Source of the DNA: Candidatus Latescibacterota bacterium
GTDB lineage: Bacteria; JAAXHH01
Direction: 5' to 3'
DNA length: 64,000 nucleotides
Assembly (NCBI GenBank): GCA_022823465.1
Contig: JAJEHX010000033.1
Span: forward strand, 62,001-126,000
Part shown: one piece after another, positions 52,294 to 60,821 of the stretch
Layout: every line of letters begins with the position of its first letter
Position numbering within the stretch: the first letter of the stretch is position 1
Notes under the pieces: model-generated
Told to the model about the DNA's origin: nothing
Databases searched by the model: none
Seen by the model: the letters and a program-made list of their open reading frames with translations, nothing else
Translations under genes and position numbers: made by a program

Positions 52294-52755
52294 TCATACC
52301 AGCTCTACGGGTATCTCCCTGAATCCGGTTTCATCGTCGATCCACCGGTACATCCTGATTTCGCCCACGGTCTCGCCCGTGACGGACAGGACCAGGTAGC
52401 CCGGTTCCGGGTCCAGCCAGTCCGTCAGGGCTTCCATCCGGTCCTTTTCCGAGAAATACGCCGGCGAATCGGGGTGCGAATGATAGAATCCCAGGACCCG
52501 TGCGCCCGATGGTTCGAAGGCGCCGAAGAACAGCCGCTCCATATCCTCCCGGCTGAACATGTATGCGGTCCGGGCATCCCGGGGATACTGCGCCGGGTCT
52601 TTCGCGTGCAACTCGTCCTGTATGTTCCTGCACCGGTGAACCCGCCAGGAATCCGGATCGTCCGTTCCGGTCAGAAATCCACAGCACTCCCGGGGATACG
52701 CTTCGACCGCGTGGGCTGCCATGTGGTCATAGACCGACCGGGGAAGCCGCAGCAT
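52294..52755 (-). CDS. JAMM/MPN domain metallopeptidase (M67 family)
   Basis: 153-residue M67-family protein. The zinc motif is complete: E23, then H92-S-H94-P and D105 with S102 (HSHP-x7-Sx2D). In bacteria such proteins are often isopeptidases acting on sulfur-carrier or ubiquitin-like proteins, for example removing amino acids from ThiS/MoaD-like tails. The start overlaps the mrp stop by one base (TGATG). Its neighbours are Fe-S and molybdenum-cofactor genes, which fits a role in sulfur-carrier processing, but no ThiS-like gene is visible. Confidence 0.88.
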   Translation of the reverse strand: MLRLPRSVYDHMAAHAVEAYPRECCGFLTGTDDPDSWRVHRCRNIQDELHAKDPAQYPRDARTAYMFSREDMERLFFGAFEPSGARVLGFYHSHPDSPAYFSEKDRMEALTDWLDPEPGYLVLSVTGETVGEIRMYRWIDDETGFREIPVELV

Positions 52756-53606
52756 CAGGATCGGACCGGATTGGGCAGGGCCGCCGACTGGTTCTCGATC
52801 TCGGTTTCGACGGCCGTCCGAATACGGTTGAAGGCCGCCGTTTCAACGGTACTTTCCGGCTCGAGGAAAATCGGTTCGCCCGCGTCTCCTCCCGCGCAGA
52901 CGGCCGGCGAAAGAGGAATCTCGCCCAGGAAGGGCAGGCCGAGTTCATCGCTTAACGCAACGCCGCCGCCCCGGCCGAAGATGTGAGTCCGTTCGCCCGT
53001 CCCGGTATTGACGTAGTAGCTCATGTTTTCGACGATGCCCAGCACGGGGACCCGCAGCCGCTGAAACATGGTAATCGACTTGCGCACGTCCGACAGGGCG
53101 ACCTGCTGGGGTGTCGTGACGATGACGGCCCCGGTAAGTTCTGTGGACTGGGCCAGGGTCAGCGCCGCGTCGCCGGTACCGGGCGGGAGGTCTACCACCA
53201 GGTAGTCCAGTTCCCCCCAGGCCACGTTCCCCAGAAACCCCTTCACCATCTTTCCGACCAGGGGGCCTCGATAGATTACCGCGTCCGAGGGTCCCGCGAC
53301 GAAACCGACGGACACCAGCCGGATGCCATGCCGAATAATGGGTTGGATTCTGCCTGCAGGGTCTTTCTCGAGGGACCCGGTGACCCCCATCATCTGGGGG
53401 ACGTTCGGGCCGTACACGTCTGCGTCGAGCAGACCGGCCGCGTGGCCTGCTTCCGCGAGGGCCAGGGCCAGGTTGACGCTGACCGTCGACTTGCCCACGC
53501 CACCTTTGCCGCTGGCCACGGCGATGACGTGGCGGATACCGGTCAGTAACGCACGGGGGTTTTCAGATTCCGAAGCCAAAGCGCTCGATCCGCGTGAACG
53601 GAACAC
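52755..53606 (-). CDS. Mrp/NBP35-type Fe-S carrier ATPase lacking CxxC
   Basis: 283-residue P-loop ATPase (Mrp/ApbC) that normally delivers Fe-S clusters. The deviant Walker A is SGKGGVGKS (32-40), followed by LLDADVYGPNVPQMMG and VVDLPPGTGDAALTL. The expected bridging CPxC motif after ENMSYYV is absent: residues 200-203 read N-T-G-T, followed by GERTHIFGRGGG exactly as in the family. There is also no N-terminal MIP18/DUF59 domain. It may bind a cluster differently or work as a non-cluster ATPase. The start is a GTG at 53606 with a weak ribosome site. It lies between erpA-like and JAMM genes. Confidence 0.88.
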   Translation of the reverse strand: MFRSRGSSALASESENPRALLTGIRHVIAVASGKGGVGKSTVSVNLALALAEAGHAAGLLDADVYGPNVPQMMGVTGSLEKDPAGRIQPIIRHGIRLVSVGFVAGPSDAVIYRGPLVGKMVKGFLGNVAWGELDYLVVDLPPGTGDAALTLAQSTELTGAVIVTTPQQVALSDVRKSITMFQRLRVPVLGIVENMSYYVNTGTGERTHIFGRGGGVALSDELGLPFLGEIPLSPAVCAGGDAGEPIFLEPESTVETAAFNRIRTAVETEIENQSAALPNPVRS

Positions 53607-53635
53607 CCGGGTTCCGCCTGCGCGTCATAACGGGC

Positions 53636-53959
53636 CTATACGTGAAAAGACTCTCCGCAGCCGCAGGTACCCTTGGCATTGGGATTGACGACCTTGAACC
53701 CTGCGCCCATCAGTCCTTCTACATAATCCAGTTCCGCACCCATCAGGTAGATGGCGCTCTTGTTGTCGACGAAAACCTTGATGCCGTTCTGCTCGATAAT
53801 CTGGTCGTTGTCGGTCGCCTGCTTGTCGAAAGCGAGCCGGTACTGAAAACCGGAGCATCCTCCGCCGGCGATCATGACGCGCAGTCCGAGATCAGGATTT
53901 TCCTGGTCCTCGATCATGGTTTTAATCTTGTCGGCGGCGATGTCCGTCACGGTGACCAT
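53636..53959 (-). CDS. Iron-sulfur cluster insertion/assembly protein (IscA/ErpA type)
   Basis: 107-residue A-type carrier that passes Fe-S clusters to apo-proteins. The three ligand cysteines are present: C35 in GGGCSGFQY and C99, C101 in GTCGCGESF. I start at ATG 53959, which has AAGGGGGG upstream; a TTG at 53980 would add seven residues. It heads the erpA-mrp-JAMM-xdhC group on the minus strand, all close together and probably one transcript. Whether it is IscA, SufA or ErpA cannot be decided from sequence alone. Confidence 0.92.
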   Translation of the reverse strand: MVTVTDIAADKIKTMIEDQENPDLGLRVMIAGGGCSGFQYRLAFDKQATDNDQIIEQNGIKVFVDNKSAIYLMGAELDYVEGLMGAGFKVVNPNAKGTCGCGESFHV

Positions 53960-54058
53960 GATGTCCAACCCCCCTTGCAAATGGCGTAAGTAGGCCGATT
54001 ATCCTTGACTTGCGTCCGTTTTTCACGACTGGAAACATCTACTGCGTTCTGCTCAGTT

Positions 54059-54087
54059 ATATAACCACAACCCGTTTCGAATGTCAA
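54059..54087 (-). promoter_or_regulatory. Promoter of the Fe-S operon
   Basis: On the minus strand: TTGACA (54087-54082), 17 bp, then TTATAT (54064-54059); at 18 bp the -10 would read TATATA. A leader of about 90 nt precedes the first gene. Confidence 0.6.
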
Positions 54088-54177
54088 CCTCTTTATCCAG
54101 GATCGCCGGCCTGTCGGCCTCACCGTTTCCATGGGCCCGTGACCTGGCGATGCGACCCGGGAGCAAGCCGCCCTCAC

Positions 54178-54244
54178 CGCAGCAGCATCCTGCCGCACCT
54201 GCCGCAGTAGCAGCATCTTGCCGTCCTCAGCGCAGTAGCAGCAT
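54178..54244. repeat. Tandem repeats copying the end of the subtilase gene
   Basis: CGCAGTAGCAGCAT occurs at 54231-54244 (inside the subtilase end, spelling its LLLR tail) and again at 54203-54216, 28 bp later in the direction of transcription. A degenerate third copy CGCAGCAGCAT lies at 54178-54188. The copies fall after the subtilase stop codon. Confidence 0.75.
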
Positions 54245-56299
54245 TTTATCGCCCGCTTCGATCGCGCCCGCGGTCATGCGGTACAGGTATACGCCGCTGG
54301 GCACGGTGCGCCCGTCTTCGTCCGTGCCGTTCCAGGTCCGCGTGTATCTGCCCGGCCCATGGGTTTCATCGACCAGCACCCGTACCTTTCTGCCAAGCAG
54401 GTCGTATATCGTCAAGGTAACGTGCGCCGGCTCCGACAGTTCGAAGCGTATACTCGTGCTGGCGGCAAAGGGATTCGGCGCGTTCGGAAAAAGGACCGCC
54501 GCCGGGCCGTCGGCCGCGCCGGGCGTGTAATCGATACGGGTAACGGCGGGTTCCGCCGTCAACGCCAGTCCCGCGCGGCCCACGGGCTGCAACCAGTACT
54601 CGTAGGACGTTCCCGGCTGGACGTCCGTATCCGTGTAGTCATAGGCCTTCGAACCCTGGGGATCACCCCCTGACGGGGCTACCGGTACGGAGGCCAGCGA
54701 TTCGAACGGCCCATCGGGATAGGTCCGACGCTCGATCTGGTAGGAAAGCAGGTTGATTTCCAACCCCGCTGTCCAGGCGAGGAACACGCCGCCCGGGCCG
54801 CTCTCGGCGGCGAATGACCGCACGACCCCCCGCGATTCGGTCATCAGGGCGTCGGCGGCGCGGACGATGCCATACCCGTTCAGGGTATCCGGAGCGGCGG
54901 CCTGGCCGGCAGTCCGGCGGAGTACACTTTGCACCTTTTCAGGCGTCCAGTGGGGATAGGCTTCCAGCAGCAACGCGACCACACCGGCCACCAGGGGCGC
55001 GGCAAAAGACGTGCCGTCGCTGCGGGTATAGCCGTCGACGGACGGCGCGTCCACGGTGTAGACGCCCTGGCCCATGGCCATCACGTCCGGCTTGATGCGT
55101 CCGTCGAAGGTGGGGCCGATGGCGGAGAACTCCGCGCGCCTGCCCGCGGCATCGACGCCGCCGACGGATATGACCTGCTCCGCGTCGGCGGGCGCCGCCA
55201 TCTTTTCATAGGATTCGCCGCCCTGGTTACCCATGACGTTGACGACCACGATGCCCCGGTCCGCCGCCATGGAAGCCGCCCGGGTGATCATGGCGGTTTC
55301 GCCGTCCATGTCTTCATAGGTATACCAGTCGAGATAACCGAGCGAACTGCTGATCACGTCCACGCCGAGGCTGTCGGCCCACTCCACGGCGGCCACCCAC
55401 CAGTCCTCCTCGATCTGGTGTTCGAACGCCACGGCCTCGGTACTCGCGAGGAGATAACGGGCGCCGTATGCCGGCCCGACCAGTTGACCCGGCGCATATC
55501 CGCCGATGGTCGAGAGCACCTGCGTGCCGTGTGGGTGGAAGGGGAAACCCGAGACGCCCATGTGATCCTCCAGGAAAACACGTTGGGCCTCCACCCGGGT
55601 CCTCAGGCTGTCGAAGGCCGCGTGGTCCAGGTCGAACCCCGTATCGAACAGCGCCACCAGCACGCCCTGGCCCGACAGGCCGAGATCGTGCAGTGCAGGC
55701 ACCTGCAACTGGTCCGCCTGGACGAAAGAAGGTCCGTAGTCGAACCGGGTGGCGCGGGTCCGGCGGGGTCTTGCCGTTGTTTCCGACGGCGCGAACTGCC
55801 CCGGCGGGACCGGCCGAGGACGCCGCAGCGTGTTGACCGCTTCGATTTTAAGAACGAAGGGCAGTTCGACGAGGCGAAGGATCACCTCCGGACTCCCGGA
55901 TACGCTCACCGCGTTGCTCCACCGGGACACGTGGTGGATCTGTCCCCCCAGTTCCGCTATACGGTCGACATAGGGCGCGTGGACCGGGATGTCCTCCCAT
56001 CCCGCCAGGCTGCCCCTTCTCATGGCGAGCCGTCGCCGGGCGCGGGGGGTCAGGCGGTCTTCCGCCGCGTTCAGGGCCGCGGCATATCCGGTACGGTCGG
56101 CATCTCCCTTGTCCGCCAGGTATATCCAGACCTTGAGGCGATCCCCGGACAACCGCGCCGAAAGCGCTTCCTGAAGGCGGTCGGATATCTTCGACGCGGC
56201 CGGGACGGCGTCAGTTCCAAAGGGCCGCTGGTCGAGGGGCCCCGCCTCGATTGCCAGGGAGGCAACGAGGACGAGCAGCAGCGTTACGCTTCGCTTCAT
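54227..56299 (-). CDS. Secreted subtilisin-like protease (S8) with FlgD/T9SS-type C-terminal domain
   Basis: 690-residue secreted serine protease. I start at ATG 56299 (MKRSVTLLLVLVASLAIEAG, a signal peptide); the frame opens upstream to 56413 without one. The catalytic triad is visible: aspartate in VALFDTGFDLDHAAF, histidine in HPHGTQVLSTIG and serine in DGTSFAAPLVAG. A fibronectin-like segment (SGPGGVFLAWTAG to RTYPDGPFESL) follows. The C-terminus is a FlgD/T9SS-like sorting Ig domain: LFPNAPNPFAASTSIRF, LTIYDLLGRKVRVL, TVPSGVYLYRM. Such tails are common in FCB bacteria and direct secretion or cell-surface attachment. Confidence 0.93.
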   Translation of the reverse strand: MKRSVTLLLVLVASLAIEAGPLDQRPFGTDAVPAASKISDRLQEALSARLSGDRLKVWIYLADKGDADRTGYAAALNAAEDRLTPRARRRLAMRRGSLAGWEDIPVHAPYVDRIAELGGQIHHVSRWSNAVSVSGSPEVILRLVELPFVLKIEAVNTLRRPRPVPPGQFAPSETTARPRRTRATRFDYGPSFVQADQLQVPALHDLGLSGQGVLVALFDTGFDLDHAAFDSLRTRVEAQRVFLEDHMGVSGFPFHPHGTQVLSTIGGYAPGQLVGPAYGARYLLASTEAVAFEHQIEEDWWVAAVEWADSLGVDVISSSLGYLDWYTYEDMDGETAMITRAASMAADRGIVVVNVMGNQGGESYEKMAAPADAEQVISVGGVDAAGRRAEFSAIGPTFDGRIKPDVMAMGQGVYTVDAPSVDGYTRSDGTSFAAPLVAGVVALLLEAYPHWTPEKVQSVLRRTAGQAAAPDTLNGYGIVRAADALMTESRGVVRSFAAESGPGGVFLAWTAGLEINLLSYQIERRTYPDGPFESLASVPVAPSGGDPQGSKAYDYTDTDVQPGTSYEYWLQPVGRAGLALTAEPAVTRIDYTPGAADGPAAVLFPNAPNPFAASTSIRFELSEPAHVTLTIYDLLGRKVRVLVDETHGPGRYTRTWNGTDEDGRTVPSGVYLYRMTAGAIEAGDKMLLLR

Positions 56300-56351
56300 G
56301 GCCAGGGCTCCGGTTCGAGCCGGACAGGACCGCGGGCGGACCTCGCCGGGT

Positions 56352-56897
56352 TCAAGGTTCTGATGCCTTCGCCTGGCGTGCGGCGCGTCGTCTGGCCAGA
56401 TACGCCATGACACAGGGGATGGCCAGAAAAACCAGGCCGCCCGCGACGAGCGCGAGGTCCACGCCCAGGACGCCGCCCATTTGCCTTCCGAGGTAGAATC
56501 CCAGCGCGCCCCCGATTTTGAACCGAAGGTATTCGGGAAAAATCGGGATCAGGCTTGCGGTGGCGATGCCGGTCGTCGTGAGCACGAGGAGCCAGCCGGA
56601 CTGCGCGAGCAGAATCAAGAGACGCCGCCCCCGGATCCGGTTCCAGGCGAGCAGGCCAATGAGAATGGGGACGACGTATCCCCCGTATCCCAGGGCGAGC
56701 ATCACGCCGTAGGAAACCAGGGCGCCGGGCAGGCCTCCCCGGTTGGCCACTTCCTCCGGTCCCAGGCTGGAGTTCGGATAGTCGTTTTCCGAATGGGTGA
56801 CGAGACTGAGCAGGACGAACGCCGCGACGGGCACCAGGAGAAGCCCGATCGCGTGCATGCGGCGTTCGATGGCTCGGCTGAACGGGGGGAAGCTCAA
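56352..56897 (-). CDS. Stand-alone FtsK 4TM-domain membrane protein (no motor)
   Basis: 181-residue membrane protein matching the N-terminal four-helix domain of FtsK/SpoIIIE. Predicted helices lie at about residues 16-36, 58-85, 95-117 and 144-168. The family-typical EVANRGGLPGALVSYGVMLALGYGGYV segment is present between helices 1 and 2, and RIRGRR before helix 3. In FtsK a long linker and the RecA-like motor with a gamma domain follow; here the chain ends after AYLARRRAARQAKASEP and no Walker motif exists. The subtilase gene starts about 50 bp downstream. It may be a split or vestigial divisome component. Confidence 0.8.
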   Translation of the reverse strand: MSFPPFSRAIERRMHAIGLLLVPVAAFVLLSLVTHSENDYPNSSLGPEEVANRGGLPGALVSYGVMLALGYGGYVVPILIGLLAWNRIRGRRLLILLAQSGWLLVLTTTGIATASLIPIFPEYLRFKIGGALGFYLGRQMGGVLGVDLALVAGGLVFLAIPCVMAYLARRRAARQAKASEP

Positions 56898-56918
56898 ACG
56901 ATATGCTCCCGTCAGGTG

Positions 56919-57719
56919 CTATTGGATCCCGCGGGCATAGTCCACGGCGTTCCGGAAGATGTGCAGTCCGTCGGGTTCCCGGCGGCCCTCCCGGGTCCAC
57001 CGCGGATGATGGGTCGGATGGGTATATCGCTCCGGATGGGGCATGAGTCCGAAGATCCGGCCGGTCGCGTCGCACATCCCGGCGATGGCGTCCACCGAAC
57101 CGTTCGGGCTCCAGGGATACCCGGCCTCGTCGCCTTCCACCCAGGGCGGATTGGCATACCGAAGGGCGACCTGGCCGCCGGAAACGACCCGTTCCCGCAC
57201 GCCCCGCGAAGCGAGCATAACCTTCCCTTCTCCATTGGCGACGGGTATGTAAATGGTCTCCGGCATGTTCCGGGTGAAGACGCACGGACTCTCCGGGTCC
57301 CTTCGCAGGTAGACCCAGCGGCATTCGAATTTGCCGGAGTCGTTGTAGAACACCGTCGCTTCCTGTAACCTTCCGCCCGGCTTCGTCCCGGGAAGGAGGC
57401 CCATCTTGACGAGCACCTGGAATCCGTTGCAGATGCCGAGGATGAGTTTGCCGTCCTCCATGAAGGCTTCCACGTCGTCCATCAGCCTGCACTGCAGTTC
57501 GTTGGCGAGCACTTTGCCGCCGGAGATGTCGTCGCCGTAGGAAAAGCCGCCGGACAGGACCAGGATGTCGTATTCGGACAGGCTGCGCCGTCCCTGGATG
57601 AATGCGTTGATATGAACCGGATCCACCCGCGACGCGCCGGCAAGCCGGAAAGCATGGGCCGTTTCTTCATCGCAGTTGATCCCCGCGGCTCGAAGGATCA
57701 GGACAGAGGCAGCAGGCAT
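56919..57719 (-). CDS. purQ: Phosphoribosylformylglycinamidine synthase subunit PurQ
   Basis: 266-residue glutaminase subunit that feeds ammonia to PurL in purine synthesis. The nucleophile is C97 in ILGICNGFQVL, and the C-terminal histidine/glutamate pair appears as MPHPERYTHP. N-terminal ILRAAGINCDEETAHAF and the FSYGDDISGGKVLAN motif are standard. GGAG precedes its start. It follows purL, separated by about 120 bp of a low-complexity CCGCCCGG-rich stretch, in the order purS-purL-purQ. Confidence 0.96.
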   Translation of the reverse strand: MPAASVLILRAAGINCDEETAHAFRLAGASRVDPVHINAFIQGRRSLSEYDILVLSGGFSYGDDISGGKVLANELQCRLMDDVEAFMEDGKLILGICNGFQVLVKMGLLPGTKPGGRLQEATVFYNDSGKFECRWVYLRRDPESPCVFTRNMPETIYIPVANGEGKVMLASRGVRERVVSGGQVALRYANPPWVEGDEAGYPWSPNGSVDAIAGMCDATGRIFGLMPHPERYTHPTHHPRWTREGRREPDGLHIFRNAVDYARGIQ

Positions 57720-57840
57720 GTATACTCCCGGATCGGAAAGGATGTGAAAGACGACTCGCCCGGGCCGCCTGGACCGCCCAGGCCACTCAGGACGTCTGGA
57801 TCGCCCGGCCCGCCCGGGCCGCCCGGACCGACAGGGCGCG

Positions 57841-60273
57841 TCACCATCTCAGCGGACGCTGCCAGGCTTCCTTCAGGGTACTGAGGTCCGCCGATATGAT
57901 TTCGTCGCCGCCGAGGCCGCGTACGACCAGGCGGTCCTCTTCGGTTACGCCGCCCACGCGGCCGAGCGGACTGCCGGCCATTTGGGCTTCGAAGTCGGCT
58001 TCCCGTCCCCGGGGCACTTCCACCACGAAACGGCTGTTCGATTCGGAGAAGAGGACGATGTCGTCGCGGTCCGCGCGTTCGTCCCGGGGTACGGCATCGA
58101 GATCGATCGTCATGCCTGATCCGCCCGCGAAGGCCATTTCCGCGGCGGCCACGGCCAGGCCGCCCTCGGAGCAGTCGTGGCAGGCGGCCACGAGCCCCCG
58201 CGATATGGCCTGGTGCAGCCGGTTCATGTTCCCGCCCCCGGCGGCCGGGTCCACGGTCGGCACGTCACGTCCGATGAATCCGAGCATGCGGTAGTACCGG
58301 GAACCCCCCAGTTCGTCGCGGGTAAGTCCCACCACGTAGATCGTGTTACCCGGTGACTTGACGTCCATGCTGACCGCCCGGCTTACGTCGTCCATTACGC
58401 AAATGGCGGATATGAGCAGCGTGGGCGGAATGGCGATGGTCCGGTTCCCGTCGGAGAATTCGTTGTAGAAGCTGTCCTTCCCCGAGATGAACGGCGTGCC
58501 GTAGGCCACCGCGATATCGTAACAGGCCTGCGCCGCGCGCACCAGCGCGGCGAGGCGGTCCGGCTTGTCCGGATTGCCCCAGCAGAAATTGTCCAGCAAC
58601 GCGGTCCGGTCGACGCTGCCGCCCACGCAGGTGATCTGCCGGAGGGCTTCGTCGATGGCGGAAGCCGCCATCCAGTACGGATCGATGTCGGCGTAGGACG
58701 GGTTGATGCCGTTGGCGACGACGACGCCCCTGTCCGAGGTCAGCACGGGACGCACGATGGCGGCGTCGCCGGGTCCGTCGTTGCGCGCGCCCTGGAGGGG
58801 CTTCAGTACGCTGCCGCCCTGTACCTCGTGATCGTATTGACGGATGACCCATTCCTTGCTTGCCACGTTCCAGGACGACAGCAGTCCCGTCAGGCTCGCC
58901 GAGGGATCGGGACGCCCCGTTTCGGGGGGCTCGGGATGGGCCTCCGGCTCCCACCGGGCTTCCCGGACGATGCGCGGCACCCCTCCGTGCAGGAATTCCA
59001 TGTCCAGGTCGGCCACGGTGGTCCGCTCTCCGCCGGCCTGATCGTCCCTGTAGGTGACCCGCAACCGTCCGTCGCCGGTAAAGGCGCCGATCTCCGAGGC
59101 CTCGACGTCCTCGCTAGCGCATAGATCCCGCAGCGCATCGATGCGGTCGGGCGGGACGGCCAGGATCATGCGCTCCTGGGATTCGGAGAGGAAGATCTCC
59201 CACGGTTTCAATCCGCCGTACTTCAGAGGCGCCTTCTCCAGGTGCACCTCCGCGCCCGTATCCCGGCCCATTTCCCCGATGGCCGAGGAAAACCCTCCGG
59301 CGCCGCAGTCGGTGATATTCCGGTAGAGCATGCGGTCCCGGGCCTGCATCAGCACGTCGAGGATCTTCTTCTCCTCGATGGGATTGCCGATTTGAACCGC
59401 CTGCGTGGAGGTGGATTCGGATGTTTCGGTCAGTTCGATGGACGAGAACGTGGCGCCGTGGATGCCGTCCCTGCCCGTCTTCCCTCCGATGGAAACGATG
59501 AGGTCTCCGGGTTCTGCCGACTTCTCGACCCGGTCGACCGGGATGATGGCCGCCGTGCCGCAGTATACCAGCGGGTTGCCCAGGTACCGCTCGTCGAAGA
59601 GGATCGCCCCGTTGACGGTCGGTATGCCCATGCGGTTGCCGTAGTCCCTGACCCCCGCAACGACGCCCTTGAAGATCCGCTTCGGGTGCAGCACGCCTTC
59701 GGGCAGTTCCTCGTAGGGAAAGTCCGGCGGCGCAAAGCAGAACACGTCCGTATTGAAGATGGGCTTGCCGCCAAGCCCCGTGCCGAGGGGATCTCGGATG
59801 ACGCCGCCGATACCCGTATTCGCCCCGCCGTAGGGATCGAGGGCCGATGGATGGTTGTGGGTCTCGACCTTGAAGACGAGATGGAAGTCTTCGTCGAATT
59901 CGATGATGCCCGCGTTGTCGATAAACACGGATACGCACCGGTCCTTTTCACCCTTGCTCCGGCGGATATCCTCGGTTGCCTTCCTGATGGTGTGGGCGAA
60001 GAGGTTGTCTATGCGTTTCGAACCGCCCTCCGCCGCGTAGTCGATGACCCCGTTGAAGACCTTGTGCTTGCAGTGCTCGGACCAGGTCTGCGCCAGCGTT
60101 TCAATCTCCACGTCGGTCGGTTCGCGCCCGATCGAGGCGAAATACCGGCGGATCGATCGCATTTCCTCCAGGTTCAGCGCCAGCATGCCGTCCCGGCTCA
60201 GCCGTATCATCTCTTCGTCGGAAGCATCCAGCAACGGGAGGATGTCTACCATGGTATCGGCAAAGGAAGTCAT
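57841..60273 (-). CDS. purL: Phosphoribosylformylglycinamidine synthase subunit PurL
   Basis: 810-residue synthetase subunit forming FGAM from FGAR with ammonia from PurQ. Motifs include TLAQTWSEHCKHKVF, VFKVETHNHPSALDPYGGANTGIGG, NGAILFDERYLG and ADIDPYWMAASAIDEALRQITCVGG. It is of the small PurL type, which needs separate PurS and PurQ; its length is at the upper end of that class. Its ATG overlaps the purS stop by 4 bp (ATGA), implying coupled translation. No frame disruption is seen. Confidence 0.96.
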   Translation of the reverse strand: MTSFADTMVDILPLLDASDEEMIRLSRDGMLALNLEEMRSIRRYFASIGREPTDVEIETLAQTWSEHCKHKVFNGVIDYAAEGGSKRIDNLFAHTIRKATEDIRRSKGEKDRCVSVFIDNAGIIEFDEDFHLVFKVETHNHPSALDPYGGANTGIGGVIRDPLGTGLGGKPIFNTDVFCFAPPDFPYEELPEGVLHPKRIFKGVVAGVRDYGNRMGIPTVNGAILFDERYLGNPLVYCGTAAIIPVDRVEKSAEPGDLIVSIGGKTGRDGIHGATFSSIELTETSESTSTQAVQIGNPIEEKKILDVLMQARDRMLYRNITDCGAGGFSSAIGEMGRDTGAEVHLEKAPLKYGGLKPWEIFLSESQERMILAVPPDRIDALRDLCASEDVEASEIGAFTGDGRLRVTYRDDQAGGERTTVADLDMEFLHGGVPRIVREARWEPEAHPEPPETGRPDPSASLTGLLSSWNVASKEWVIRQYDHEVQGGSVLKPLQGARNDGPGDAAIVRPVLTSDRGVVVANGINPSYADIDPYWMAASAIDEALRQITCVGGSVDRTALLDNFCWGNPDKPDRLAALVRAAQACYDIAVAYGTPFISGKDSFYNEFSDGNRTIAIPPTLLISAICVMDDVSRAVSMDVKSPGNTIYVVGLTRDELGGSRYYRMLGFIGRDVPTVDPAAGGGNMNRLHQAISRGLVAACHDCSEGGLAVAAAEMAFAGGSGMTIDLDAVPRDERADRDDIVLFSESNSRFVVEVPRGREADFEAQMAGSPLGRVGGVTEEDRLVVRGLGGDEIISADLSTLKEAWQRPLRW

Positions 60274-60758
60274 TTGCCCCCTTCGTAAATTGCGTATCTT
60301 TCGATCACGTCGTTAGCCAGCAGCCGGCGGCATATGGTGTCGACCTGCGGCCGGGTAAGCGGTCCCGCCAGGATGTAGCCCCGCCCTGTATCCACCGAGT
60401 CGATCCCGGTGATACCCAGGTCGCGGCCGCCTTTCAGCGTCGTCTCGCCCACGGCGTCGGTCACGCCCGTTCTGAACCAGACCTCCACGCCCCATTCGCC
60501 GGGGTCGACGGGCAGGCCCGCGTCTTCGATTTTCAGATGTTCCTGGGTGACCGGATCGGCGAGCAGATCAGTGGTGATCCGGTCGAGTTCGGCCGTCGAC
60601 AGTTCGCCGCGGAGCGCGTAGAGCCGGACGTGCCGCACACGTTCGACCCCATTGATGCCCAGGTCGAGGATGTCTCCCCGGAGTCCTTCGCCCACGGCGT
60701 CCACCACGTCTGTCCGATTCGCGACGGCAATACGCCATGTTTTCGATTCCGCGGCCAT
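60270..60758 (-). CDS. purS: Tandem-duplicated PurS (FGAM synthase small subunit)
   Basis: 162-residue protein containing two PurS domains in one chain. Domain 1 (about 8-78) runs WRIAVANRTDVVDAVGEGL to LLADPVTQEHLKIE; domain 2 (about 89-160) runs WGVEVWFRTGVTDAVGETTL to LLANDVIERYAIYE. Both share the TDxVGE, GDxxDLGI and LLAxxVxE patterns. Usual PurS proteins are about 80-90 residues with one domain and form dimers or tetramers with PurL and PurQ. I start at ATG 60758, preceded by AAGGA; the frame is open to 60917, where the sequence is promoter DNA. It is first in purS-purL-purQ. Confidence 0.9.
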   Translation of the reverse strand: MAAESKTWRIAVANRTDVVDAVGEGLRGDILDLGINGVERVRHVRLYALRGELSTAELDRITTDLLADPVTQEHLKIEDAGLPVDPGEWGVEVWFRTGVTDAVGETTLKGGRDLGITGIDSVDTGRGYILAGPLTRPQVDTICRRLLANDVIERYAIYEGGK

Positions 60759-60821
60759 CCGCTGTTTCCTTGCGGGAAGGATCTCCGGTCCTGGGAGTAT
60801 GCGTCCGATTTTGAGAGTGCC

